Positions 53,105 through 62,762 of a stretch of 64,000 nt of DNA are shown piece after piece. Source of the stretch: Streptomyces fuscichromogenes (GTDB taxonomy: Bacteria > Actinomycetota > Actinomycetes > Streptomycetales > Streptomycetaceae). Below the pieces are notes generated by a model that made no database searches, was not told the origin of the DNA, and saw nothing but the letters and a program-made list of their open reading frames with translations. The translations under genes and the position numbers were made by a program. Positions within the stretch are counted from its first letter, which is position 1. Each line of letters begins with the position of its first letter. The stretch spans positions 263,924 to 327,923 of the forward strand of contig NZ_BMML01000002.1 of NCBI RefSeq assembly GCF_014645815.1. Reading direction: 5' to 3'.

Positions 53105-54550
53105 GTGCTCGCTGCGTTCTCTGGTCTCTCGGCGCCCCGCGCGTCCACCAGGCACTACGGCCCGGCCGTGGCCGGGAGAGGCGTGTCGCGCCTCGCCGCC
53201 GCGGTGCTGGTGTCCGGACTGGTGGGGGCCGCCGCGCTGACCGGCGCAGGCCGGGCCGCGGCCGACGACGGGACCGCCCAGAGCCAGAGCGGGGCGTCGG
53301 CGACCATGAACGGCCTGAAGACCTACGGCGAGGCCGTGGTCCACGGCGACAGCGGCGACGAGCAGGTGGCCGCGGGCCTGTTCGAGATGTCCGTGGACGG
53401 CGGCGGCACGCTCCAGACGTACTGCGTGGATCTCCACAACCCCACCCAGCGGGACGCCAAGTACCACGAGACGGCGTGGAGCGGCACGTCGCTCGGCGCC
53501 AACAAGAACGCCGGCAACATCCGCTGGATCCTCCAGAACTCCTACCCGCAGGTCAACGACCTGGCCGCGCTGGCCCGCAAGGCCGGTGCCGGCAGCCTCA
53601 CGGAGCAGGACGCGGCGGCCGGCACCCAGGTGGCGATCTGGCGCTACTCGGACGGCGCGGACGTCGACGCCGTCGACCCGCAGGCCGAGAAGCTGGCCGA
53701 CTACCTGGAGAAGAACGCCCGCGGCCAGAACGAGCCGTCGGCGTCGCTGACCCTCTCCCCGCCGGCCGTGTCCGGCCGTCCGGGCGCCCTGCTCGGCCCG
53801 GTGACGGTCCGCACCAACGCCGGCGGCGTCACCGTGATCCCGCCGTCCGACGCGGCACTGAGCGGCGTACGGATCACCGACAAGGCCGGAAAGCCGGTCA
53901 CCACGGCACGGAACGGCAGCGAGCTCTACTTCAAGGTCCCCGACGACGCGGCGGACGACTCCGCCGAACTGACGGTGCAGGCGTCGACCACCGTCCCCGT
54001 CGGCCGGGCCTTCACCTCCGAGAGCCGCAGCCAGACGCAGATCCTGGCGGGCTCCAGCGAGTCGACGGTCACCGCGACCGCGAACGCGACCTGGGCGGCG
54101 CAGGGGGCGATACCGGCACTGTCGGCGGAGAAGAACTGCGCCCGGAGCGGACTGGCCGTCACCGCGGCCAACACCGGGGACAAGCCGTTCACCTTCGACC
54201 TGGTGAGCACCGAGTACACCATCCCCGCGAACACCTCGCGGACGGTGACCGTCCCGCTCCAGGAGGACCAGGCCTACGACTTCACGATCACCGGCCCGAA
54301 CGGTCTGGAACGCCGCTTCAGCGGTGTCCTCGACTGCAGGACCCAGGGCACCGACGCCGGCCTCGGCACCCAGACCCTCAGCGAGCCCAGCCCCGCCTCG
54401 GTCGGCGGCACCGCGGCCGACGTCAACCTGGCCGCGACCGGCGGCGACTCGGCGACCGGCGTGATCACGGGCGTGGCCATCGGCCTGGTGGTGATCGGCG
54501 GCGCGGTCCTGGTGATCCTGCGCCAGCGGGAGAACCAGCAGACCGACTGA
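53105..54550 (+). CDS. Sortase-anchored thioester-domain (TQXA) surface adhesin
   Basis: The 481-residue protein has a signal peptide (LAAAVLVSGLVGAAALTGAGRAAA), then a TQXA domain with thioester cysteine C107 (LQTYCVDL) and glutamine Q175 in GTQVAIWRYSDG. Beta-sandwich stalk domains follow (about 230-430), then the LAATG sorting signal (442-446), a membrane segment and a charged tail. A Cys-Gln thioester allows covalent attachment to host or neighbouring surfaces. GTG 53105 is chosen for GAAGGGGAA upstream; a longer reading from 53018 adds a leader ahead of the signal. Confidence 0.9.
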   Translation: MLAAFSGLSAPRASTRHYGPAVAGRGVSRLAAAVLVSGLVGAAALTGAGRAAADDGTAQSQSGASATMNGLKTYGEAVVHGDSGDEQVAAGLFEMSVDGGGTLQTYCVDLHNPTQRDAKYHETAWSGTSLGANKNAGNIRWILQNSYPQVNDLAALARKAGAGSLTEQDAAAGTQVAIWRYSDGADVDAVDPQAEKLADYLEKNARGQNEPSASLTLSPPAVSGRPGALLGPVTVRTNAGGVTVIPPSDAALSGVRITDKAGKPVTTARNGSELYFKVPDDAADDSAELTVQASTTVPVGRAFTSESRSQTQILAGSSESTVTATANATWAAQGAIPALSAEKNCARSGLAVTAANTGDKPFTFDLVSTEYTIPANTSRTVTVPLQEDQAYDFTITGPNGLERRFSGVLDCRTQGTDAGLGTQTLSEPSPASVGGTAADVNLAATGGDSATGVITGVAIGLVVIGGAVLVILRQRENQQTD

Positions 54551-54574
54551 CTCCGGGACGGGCACTATGTCGTC

Positions 54575-54931
54575 ATGCCTGACTTCCCTGACAAGCCGTC
54601 GTCCTCGGACTCGATCCTGTCCCTGTGGTCGCACGACTCGGTGCTGTCGATCGGCTCGGTGGGCTCCGTGCTCTCCATCGGGTCGGTCGGCTCGGCCCTG
54701 TCCGTCGGCTCGATCGGCAGCGCCCTCTCGGCCGGCTCGGTCGGCTCGGCCCTGTCCCTCGTCTCGGCCGGCTCCTGGCTGAGCACGGGCTCCGTCCTCT
54801 CCGCCAACTCCCGCTGGTCGATCCTCTCCTGGAACTCCACCCGCACCTTCCGCACCGCCGGCACGGTGGCGGCGGCCGCGGCCACCGCCCTCCTCCTCCA
54901 CCGGACCCGGCACAGGCCCGCTCCCCGCTGA
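54575..54931 (+). CDS. Ser-rich nonapeptide-repeat protein with C-terminal membrane segment
   Basis: A 118-residue protein. Residues 13-75 are seven tandem nonapeptides of the pattern S-x-L-S-x-x-S-x-x (SVLSIGSVG, SALSVGSIG, SALSAGSVG and so on). Residues 95-108 are hydrophobic (AGTVAAAAATALLL), followed by a basic tail, suggesting a tail-anchored protein with the repeat on the other side or in the cytoplasm. Regular Ser/Leu/Val spacing could form a small beta-solenoid. I know no function. It follows the adhesin by 24 bp in the same direction. The opposite strand is also open here as an artefact of the repeat. Confidence 0.72.
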   Translation: MPDFPDKPSSSDSILSLWSHDSVLSIGSVGSVLSIGSVGSALSVGSIGSALSAGSVGSALSLVSAGSWLSTGSVLSANSRWSILSWNSTRTFRTAGTVAAAAATALLLHRTRHRPAPR

Positions 54932-54961
54932 CCTCTCCCGGCGCCGACTTCGGCGGAGGTG

Positions 54962-55735
54962 TCACGCCTTCGCTCCTCCCCGAGCGCTGTCGTGCCGAGG
55001 GGATTCGGCGGTGCTCGCCCACGCGTCCGGGCGGGGCGCGAGCACCGCGGAGACCACCGCGCGGGACGAGGCCGTCACCTCGCGCACGAATCGCCTGCGC
55101 CCGATGCCGAGCCGGCGCAGTGCCGGGCCGTGGTCGGCGGCGACGACGAGAGTGACCGCGAGCAGCAGAAGCCGCCACAGGGCCATCACCGGGCGGCGCG
55201 TCGCACGGGGCAGCTCCGCCAGGGAGGCGTGCAGCCGCTCGCAGTGGAACGGCACGTGACGCTCCTCGTCGGACAGGATCCGTCCCGCCACGTCCGAGGT
55301 GAGCGCGTCGTCGGTGCCGTCGCGCAGGGCCCGGTAGTACCGCAGCGCCACGACCTCCGCGATCATCAGCACCAGCAGCTCCAGGCGCAGGCCCATGAGA
55401 CGCCGCAGCCGTACGAAGACCGTGTCGCTCCAGTGCCCCGTCAGCGTCGGCAGGCCCCCGGCCGCCAGCAGCCGGGCGAGCAGCCGGGCGTGGTTCTGTT
55501 CCTCGGCGACGAAGAGCCGGACCGCCCGACCGTAGTCGGCGTCGCCGGCCTGGTCCGCCTTGCCGACGAGGTTGGCGCCGTCACCGTCCTCGCCGACCTG
55601 GAAGCGCTGGATGCCGGCCCACACCGCCGGATGCAGCGTCGCGCCCCGCCCCCAGTCCGGATCGCCCTGGGCACACCTGCGCTCGCGCTCGTCCTCGAAC
55701 CGTCTCGTCCACTTGGCGAAGCCGTCCGTACCCAC
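54962..55735 (-). CDS. Ferritin-like di-iron protein
   Basis: The 257-residue helical protein has two ExxH motifs, FVAEEQNHARLLARLL and LSDEERHVPFHCERLH, spaced as in ferritin-like di-iron domains. The C-terminal third contains a hydrophobic helix (LWRLLLLAVTLVVAA). Function unknown; family members are oxidases or hydroxylases. GTG 55735 is preferred for GGAGAGGGGAGA upstream. It is convergent with the nonapeptide-repeat gene. Confidence 0.78.
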   Translation of the reverse strand: MGTDGFAKWTRRFEDERERRCAQGDPDWGRGATLHPAVWAGIQRFQVGEDGDGANLVGKADQAGDADYGRAVRLFVAEEQNHARLLARLLAAGGLPTLTGHWSDTVFVRLRRLMGLRLELLVLMIAEVVALRYYRALRDGTDDALTSDVAGRILSDEERHVPFHCERLHASLAELPRATRRPVMALWRLLLLAVTLVVAADHGPALRRLGIGRRRFVREVTASSRAVVSAVLAPRPDAWASTAESPRHDSARGGAKA

Positions 55736-55961
55736 CCGGTCTCCCCTCTCCGGGACACGGCCGCCGTGCCCCGGAGAGGGACGACGCAACCGGACCCCGA
55801 AGCGTTCCGCGAGCACGGAGACGGCACGAACCGCCCGGAACAGGGAGACCGGCGCACCGGCGCGGGAACGAGCCGACCATGAGCGCGTGTCAGGGGTGGA
55901 TCAGGGTGCACGTGGGGTGATCCCCGATCTCGGGGCGGGCGCGGATCGAAAGAATCGGTAC

Positions 55962-56588
55962 ATGACGAACCGACCCTGGGGTCCCCGCCGGACCGCGATG
56001 ACGCGGACCGCGTTCATCGCCGCACCGCTGTGCATGCTCGCCTACGGAGCCATCCGTCTGTCCGACCCCGACCACGGCCCGGGGCCCGCCTGGACCAGCG
56101 GCCATGTCGCCCTGATCACCGGCGTGCTGCTCTTCGGCGTCGTCTTACCCGGGCTTCTGCGGCTGTCGGAGCCGACGGCCGGCGCGGCACGGCTGAGCGC
56201 CCGGACGGCCACGCTGCTGGGACTGGTGGGGGTGGCGGCCGTCACCGTCCAGGGTGTCATCGATGTCGTCGTCGGCTTCCGTGCCGACGACCGGGCCGGG
56301 ATGAACCGGCTCTACGAGGAGGTCCAGAGCCATCCGGGAGTGATGCCCGCGGTGTACACGGTCGGCCCGATGCTGTTCTACGTCGGCCTTCTGTGGCTGG
56401 TGGTCCAGCTCGCCGTGCAGGGCCGCATCGCGGCCTGGCGTCCCGTGCTGGTGACCCTCGGCATTGCGACCACGGCGGCCGGCCTGGACCTGATACCGCT
56501 CAGCGCGCTGCTCTTCTGCGCGGCGCTGTCCCCCTTGGGGCGGGACGTCTCCGCCGCCCCCGCCACCCGCATCCGGCGAGCGCAGTGA
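55962..56588 (+). CDS. Membrane protein of unknown function
   Basis: A 208-residue protein with about five membrane segments (FIAAPLCMLAYGAIRL, HVALITGVLLFGVVLPGLL, TATLLGLVGVAAVTVQGVIDVVVGF, MLFYVGLLWLVVQLAV and a C-terminal one). No known family is recognised. ATG 55962 follows GAAAGAATCGG. It ends 111 bp before the EttA start. Confidence 0.7.
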   Translation: MTNRPWGPRRTAMTRTAFIAAPLCMLAYGAIRLSDPDHGPGPAWTSGHVALITGVLLFGVVLPGLLRLSEPTAGAARLSARTATLLGLVGVAAVTVQGVIDVVVGFRADDRAGMNRLYEEVQSHPGVMPAVYTVGPMLFYVGLLWLVVQLAVQGRIAAWRPVLVTLGIATTAAGLDLIPLSALLFCAALSPLGRDVSAAPATRIRRAQ

Positions 56589-56699
56589 AACCCCAGGTCA
56601 CAGCCCCCGCACCAAACGGGTTAACACCCGAGGCTGGACGTCAGGCAAGATGGGGTGTATCTGCCCACTGCCAGATTTCAAGCTGCCGGACGGTTTCTC

Positions 56700-58364
<1,665 letters not shown>

Positions 58365-58370
58365 TCGGTC

Positions 58371-58784
58371 TTGCGCCACATCTACCGCTGTCCCCTGCGC
58401 TGGGCGGACATGGACGCGTACGGCCATGTCAACAACGTGGTCTTCCTGCGCTACCTGGAGGAGGCCCGTATCGACTTCCTCTTCCGCCCGGACAAGGATT
58501 TCCAGCAGGGGTCGGTCGTGGCGCGCCATGAGATCGACTACAAGCGCCAGCTCGTCCACCGGCACCACCCGGTCGACATCGAGCTGTGGATCACCGAGAT
58601 CAGGGCCGCGTCCTTCACCATCACCTACGAGGTGAAGGACGACGACCTGGTCTACGTACGGGCCTCGACGGTGGTCGTGCCCTTCGACTTCGAGGCGGGC
58701 CGGCCGCGCCGGATCACCGCCGAGGAGCGGGAGTTCCTCGCGGAGTACCGCGACGACGACAAGGAGGAGGCCGTCGCCGCATGA
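58371..58784 (+). CDS. 4HBT-family acyl-CoA thioesterase
   Basis: The 137-residue hot-dog-fold protein has the YbgC/4HBT pattern RWADMDAYGHVNNVVFLRYLEEARIDFL, with the catalytic Asp in WADMDAYGHVNN. It hydrolyses acyl-CoA esters; chain preference unknown. The TTG at 58371 lies 6 bp after ettA, and the stop overlaps the next gene (ATGA). Confidence 0.87.
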   Translation: MRHIYRCPLRWADMDAYGHVNNVVFLRYLEEARIDFLFRPDKDFQQGSVVARHEIDYKRQLVHRHHPVDIELWITEIRAASFTITYEVKDDDLVYVRASTVVVPFDFEAGRPRRITAEEREFLAEYRDDDKEEAVAA

Positions 58785-59449
58785 CGGTGCTCCACCTCGC
58801 CGACGACGGGGAGGCCGCGGACCTCGCGGCCTTCCTCTCCCGGCTGCTCCGCTACGACCGGTCGGCCGCCGTGCGGTTGCAGGCGGCCGGCACCGCGCTC
58901 GCCGTCTTCGGGCGGCCGCCCTCCTTCGAGGTGCTGGCGATCCGCGCGGTGCGGCTCGCCAAGCCCTACGAGGACGGGCTGGACGTCACCCTCGACGTGA
59001 CCGTGTCGGCGGGGGAACTGCTGGAGTCGGTGGACGAGCGGTCCGCCACGGCCGCCGTGCCGGGGGCGGTGACCGGGCCGCCATGGGCCGGGGTGCTGCC
59101 GCCGCGGGGCGGCTGGCGGGCCGAGCCCGGTCTGCCCGGACCCCGGGAACTGCGGGCCACGGTCGCCGCCGCGATCGGTGAGTTCCGGTCCCGCACCGAG
59201 GAGTTGGCCGCGGACGGCCGTACCCGGGCCCAACTCGACAGGATCGGGCGGGACATCTGGTCCCGGACGGTCGGCGGGACCCGGCTGCCGGTCCGGGCCG
59301 TGCACGCGGCGCAGTCACTGGGCTTCCTGCGGCCGGACGACGAGGCCGTGCTGCTCTCGGCGGGGGCGTGGCTGCGGCTGCGGACACCGTTCGGGTCGAT
59401 CGCCGTACGGCGGGCGGGACTCGGGGCACTGGACGTCAGCGTCCGCTGA
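58781..59449 (+). CDS. Conserved hypothetical protein
   Basis: A 222-residue soluble protein (LHLADDGEAADLAAFLSRLLRYDRSAAVRLQ...). No domain is recognised. It starts at an ATGA overlap with the thioesterase and so is in the ettA transcription unit. I see no signal peptide or membrane segment. Confidence 0.75.
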   Translation: MTVLHLADDGEAADLAAFLSRLLRYDRSAAVRLQAAGTALAVFGRPPSFEVLAIRAVRLAKPYEDGLDVTLDVTVSAGELLESVDERSATAAVPGAVTGPPWAGVLPPRGGWRAEPGLPGPRELRATVAAAIGEFRSRTEELAADGRTRAQLDRIGRDIWSRTVGGTRLPVRAVHAAQSLGFLRPDDEAVLLSAGAWLRLRTPFGSIAVRRAGLGALDVSVR

Positions 59450-59484
59450 CAGCCGTTCAGGGCCGCAGGCCGGCCGGCCTGCGG

Positions 59485-59889
59485 TCAGTCGGGGGCGTTG
59501 ACCATCGAGGCGGCCGCGTAGGTGAGGTAGTTCCAGAGCTGCTCGCGGTGCTCCTCGGAGAGGCCGAGCTCGTCCACGGCCACCCGCATGTGCCGCAACC
59601 AGGCGTCGTGCGCCGCCCGGTCCACGGTGAACGGCGCGTGCCGCATCCGCAGCCGCGGGTGACCGCGGTTGTCGCTGTACGTCGTGGGGCCGCCCCAGTA
59701 CTGCATGAGGAACAGGGTGAGCCGTTCCTCGGCCGGGCCCAGGTCCTCCTCCGGGTACATCGGCTTGAGGATCGGGTCCTCCGCGACGCCCTCGTAGAAG
59801 CGGTGGACCAGCCGGCGGAACGTCTCCTCCCCGCCGACCTGCTCGTAGAAGGTCTTCTCCTGCAGCGTGCCGCGCCGAATCTCTCTCAC
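59485..59889 (-). CDS. glbO: Truncated hemoglobin, group II (GlbO type)
   Basis: The 134-residue protein has the 2-on-2 globin layout: YEQVGGEETFRRLVHRFYEGVAEDP, YPEEDLGPAEERLTLFLMQYWGGP and a proximal His in RMRHAPFTV. The Trp of LWNYLTYAA near the end is the group II GlbO mark. It binds oxygen, NO or peroxide at haem in the cytosol. The GTG at 59889 begins MREIRRGTLQEKTFYEQVGG. It is divergent from the methyltransferase gene. Confidence 0.93.
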   Translation of the reverse strand: MREIRRGTLQEKTFYEQVGGEETFRRLVHRFYEGVAEDPILKPMYPEEDLGPAEERLTLFLMQYWGGPTTYSDNRGHPRLRMRHAPFTVDRAAHDAWLRHMRVAVDELGLSEEHREQLWNYLTYAAASMVNAPD

Positions 59890-59968
59890 CCGTACATGGT
59901 CTCAGACCGGGTGACCGAGGACCCGAGGCTTAGGACCCCGGGCAGGGGCACGCGCCTAGGGTGGAGAC

Positions 59969-60943
59969 ATGGGCGCCTACGACAGCCGGACCGAGGGGCT
60001 CGCCGACGCGGCGCGGGCCGCGCTGGTGCGGGAGATCGACGCCGAGGGGGTCTGGGCGGCGCAGCCGGTGTGGCGGGAGGCGTTCGCGCAGGTGCCCCGG
60101 CATCTGTTCGTGCCCTCCTACTACGTCGCCGGGGCGCGCGGCTACGAGCGCCGGTGGGGCGAGAGCCCGGATCCGGCCGCCCGGGAACGCTGGGTGCGCG
60201 GCGCCTACGAGGACGTACCGCTGGCCACCCGGCTGCGCGACGGCGAGCTGCTGTCCTCCAGTAGCCAGCCCTCGCTGATGGCGCGGATGCTGGTCGCGCT
60301 GGGGGTCGCGGACGGCGACCGGGTCCTGGAGATCGGCGCCGGGACCGGGTACAACGCGGCGCTGCTGGCGCACCGGCTGGGCGACGGCGACCTGGTCACC
60401 ACGGTCGATGTGGAGCCGGAGATCAGCGAGTCCGCGCGACGGCACCTGGCCGCGGCGGGGTACCGGCCGGCCGTGGTCACGGGGGACGGGGCGCGGGGGG
60501 TGCCGGAGCGGGCGCCGTTCGACCGGATCATCGCCACGTGCGCGCTGCCGGGTGTGCCGCGATCGTGGGTCGAGCAGTGCGCGCAGGGGGCGCGGATCCT
60601 CGCGCCGGTGGCCACGGGGCTGCTGGTGCTGACCGTGCGGGGCGGGTGCGCCGAGGGGAGGTTTCTGCCGTCGGCGGCGTTCTTCGTGCCGCTGCGGGGG
60701 ATGGCGAGGACGCGTGCGGCGGGCGACGCGGGCGGGGTGCCGCCAGGGGCTCTGGAGGACGAGCTGTTCCAGTTCTTCGCCGAGCTGACCCAGGGGGTGC
60801 TCGGTCCGCGGGCGGCCTATGAGGTGTGGGAGCGGGAGGGGAGGCCCGGGCGGGAGCGGTTCGGGGTGAGCGTCGGGAAGGACGGGGAATGGGTGTGGCT
60901 GGACGACCGGGAGGGGCCGTTTGCCTGGCCGCTCCCGGTCTGA
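59969..60943 (+). CDS. PIMT-like SAM-dependent methyltransferase
   Basis: The 324-residue protein has the Rossmann SAM-binding motif DRVLEIGAGTGYNAALLAH and the PIMT-type loop SSSSQPSLMARMLVALGV, which resembles the protein-L-isoaspartate O-methyltransferase active site. The C terminus is longer than in canonical PIMT (about 220 residues). Actinomycete members of this subfamily often modify peptides in natural product clusters, but no precursor gene is visible here, so a repair or general role is as likely. Confidence 0.83.
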   Translation: MGAYDSRTEGLADAARAALVREIDAEGVWAAQPVWREAFAQVPRHLFVPSYYVAGARGYERRWGESPDPAARERWVRGAYEDVPLATRLRDGELLSSSSQPSLMARMLVALGVADGDRVLEIGAGTGYNAALLAHRLGDGDLVTTVDVEPEISESARRHLAAAGYRPAVVTGDGARGVPERAPFDRIIATCALPGVPRSWVEQCAQGARILAPVATGLLVLTVRGGCAEGRFLPSAAFFVPLRGMARTRAAGDAGGVPPGALEDELFQFFAELTQGVLGPRAAYEVWEREGRPGRERFGVSVGKDGEWVWLDDREGPFAWPLPV

Positions 60944-60977
60944 GCACAGTACTTCGGCTGCGGGCCCGGTGGAGCCC

Positions 60978-61000
60978 GTCGCGCGGTTCCCCGCGCCCCT
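60978..61000 (-). repeat. Intergenic repeat copy, reverse orientation
   Basis: The reverse complement reads AGGGGCGCGGGGAACCGCGC-GAC, 22 of 23 matching the element found three times at 11.5-11.9 kb. It separates the convergent methyltransferase and FHA genes and may act as a terminator with the adjacent CCCCTGAGGGG. Confidence 0.75.
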
Positions 61001-61017
61001 GAGGGGCGCGCTACCGC

Positions 61018-62694
61018 TCAGCCTCGTCGGACAGTGATCGTTGTCCAAGCTCCCACGTGCACCCGGTCCCCGTCCTGCAGCGGTACCGGGACGAACGGCT
61101 GGATCGGCTCCTCGCCGCCGTTCACCGTGGTGCCGTTCGTCGAGTTCTGGTCGACGACCGCCCAGCTGCCGTCCGGCTGCTGGACCAGGACCGCGTGCTG
61201 GTGCGAGACGCCCGGGTCCTCCGGCGGCACCGACAGGTCGACGTCGGGGGTGTCGCCGGTGGAGTGCCGGCGGCGGCCGATGGTGACCTGGTTGCCGGTG
61301 AGCGTGCGCTGCTGCTCCGGGGAGTACGCGGGCAGGTTGAGGCCGGCCGCCTCCGGGCCCGAGCGCTGCATCATCGCCATGAAGTACTCACGGTCCGGGC
61401 CGATCGTCGCCGTCCAGGTCGCCGGGCCTTGCGGGGCCTGCGGGAAGGCGGGCGCGGGCGGGACCTGCGTGGCGCCGGGCTGCGGGTAGCCGTAGCCGCC
61501 CGGACGGCCGGGCGCACCGGGGCCGCCAGGCCCCGGCGGGGAGATCACCCAGTCGTCGTCGGCGCCGCCGAAGGACGGGCCGCCGGCCGGCGGCCTGGTC
61601 TCCTGCGGGAAGCCGGGCGGTGCGGGCGGGGCCGACTGCTGGAAGGCTCCGGGCGCACCGGGGCCGCCGGGCGGCGGCGGGACCGGCGGCCGGGACGGGT
61701 CCTGGCCGCCGAAGGGCCCGGCGCCGGGGCCGCCGGAGGGATCGCGGGTGAAGGGGCCGGAGGCCTGGCCGGCCTGGGGCGGGGCACCGAACGCGGACGG
61801 CGGACCACCGGCGTTCTGGCCCGGGGCGCCGCCGAACTGCGGAGGCGGCGCGGAGGGGCCGCGCTCGCCGCCGAAGGGCGAGGGAGAGGCCTGGCCGCGG
61901 TCACCGCCGCCGAAGGCGGGCGGACCGGACTGGCCGCGGTCACCGCCGCCGAAGGCGGGGGGACCCGACTGACCGCGCTCGCCGCCGCCGAACTGCGGAG
62001 GCGGCGCGGAGGGGCCGCGCTCGCCGCCGAAGGGCGGGGGAGAGGCCTGGCCGCGGTCACCGCCGCCGAAGGCGGGCGGACCCGACTGGCCGCGGTCGCC
62101 GCCGAACGCCGACGGGTCGTTGCCGTACGGCGACGGGCCGCCGCCGCGCTCGCCCGCGAACGGCGTCGGGCCCGAGGGCTCGCTGCCGAAGGACGGGATC
62201 GGCTCGGCCGGCCGGTTCATCTGCGAGGGGCGCGAGCCCTGGTACTCGTACGAGTCGCCGCCGCCGAACGTCGGCGGGGCCGGCGGCCGGAAGGTGGGCG
62301 CCCCCGGACCGCCCGGACCACCCGGACCGCCCGCCGGACCACCCGGACCGCCCGCAGGCGGCCGCGGGGCGGCCGGGGTGTACGAGGTGGCCGTGTTGGT
62401 CAGGAAGTTCCAGCGGCACTCCTCGCAGAACGGCGCACCGCCCTCACGGGGCGTACGGCACTGCGGGCACAGCTCCGGCTCGTGCGCGTTCGGCACGGAG
62501 GACAGGTGGCGGCCGCCGCCCATCGGACCGCCCATCGGACCACCGGACTGGGCGCCGGGCGCGGGCGGCGGGAAGCCGTAGCCGCCGCCGGCGGTCGGCG
62601 GGGGCGGCGGAGGTACGGCACCGGCCATGCGGTGACCGCACACCTCGCACCAGTCGTCGGAACCCGACTGGTGTCCGTTCGGGCAGGTCGGCAT
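61018..62694 (-). CDS. FHA-domain protein with zinc ribbons and a long Gly/Pro repeat region
   Basis: The 558-residue protein starts with a zinc ribbon (CPNGHQSGSDDWCEVCGHRM), has a second ribbon at about residue 77 (LCPQCRTPREGGAPFCEEC), a long low-complexity middle (about 110-425) with repeated GPPAFGGGDRGQS and APPPQFGGGERG units, and ends in a phosphothreonine-binding FHA domain (VTIGRRRHSTGDTPDVDLS...GVSHQHAVL...DQNSTNGTTVNG). It should read Ser/Thr kinase signals in the cytosol. The adjacent VWA gene is 68 bp upstream on the same strand. Confidence 0.9.
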   Translation of the reverse strand: MPTCPNGHQSGSDDWCEVCGHRMAGAVPPPPPPTAGGGYGFPPPAPGAQSGGPMGGPMGGGRHLSSVPNAHEPELCPQCRTPREGGAPFCEECRWNFLTNTATSYTPAAPRPPAGGPGGPAGGPGGPGGPGAPTFRPPAPPTFGGGDSYEYQGSRPSQMNRPAEPIPSFGSEPSGPTPFAGERGGGPSPYGNDPSAFGGDRGQSGPPAFGGGDRGQASPPPFGGERGPSAPPPQFGGGERGQSGPPAFGGGDRGQSGPPAFGGGDRGQASPSPFGGERGPSAPPPQFGGAPGQNAGGPPSAFGAPPQAGQASGPFTRDPSGGPGAGPFGGQDPSRPPVPPPPGGPGAPGAFQQSAPPAPPGFPQETRPPAGGPSFGGADDDWVISPPGPGGPGAPGRPGGYGYPQPGATQVPPAPAFPQAPQGPATWTATIGPDREYFMAMMQRSGPEAAGLNLPAYSPEQQRTLTGNQVTIGRRRHSTGDTPDVDLSVPPEDPGVSHQHAVLVQQPDGSWAVVDQNSTNGTTVNGGEEPIQPFVPVPLQDGDRVHVGAWTTITVRRG

Positions 62695-62762
62695 GGCGGG
62701 CTTCCCTCTCTGTCAGGTTCGTCCTGAGCCTGTCTGGGTGGTCCTGCGTGTGAACCGTCAGG

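Noticed and set aside
54565..54885. Open minus-strand frame giving an acidic EPTEPTDR-rich protein
   Set aside because: It is the mirror of the Ser nonapeptide repeat on the plus strand; no ribosome binding site and no sensible fold.
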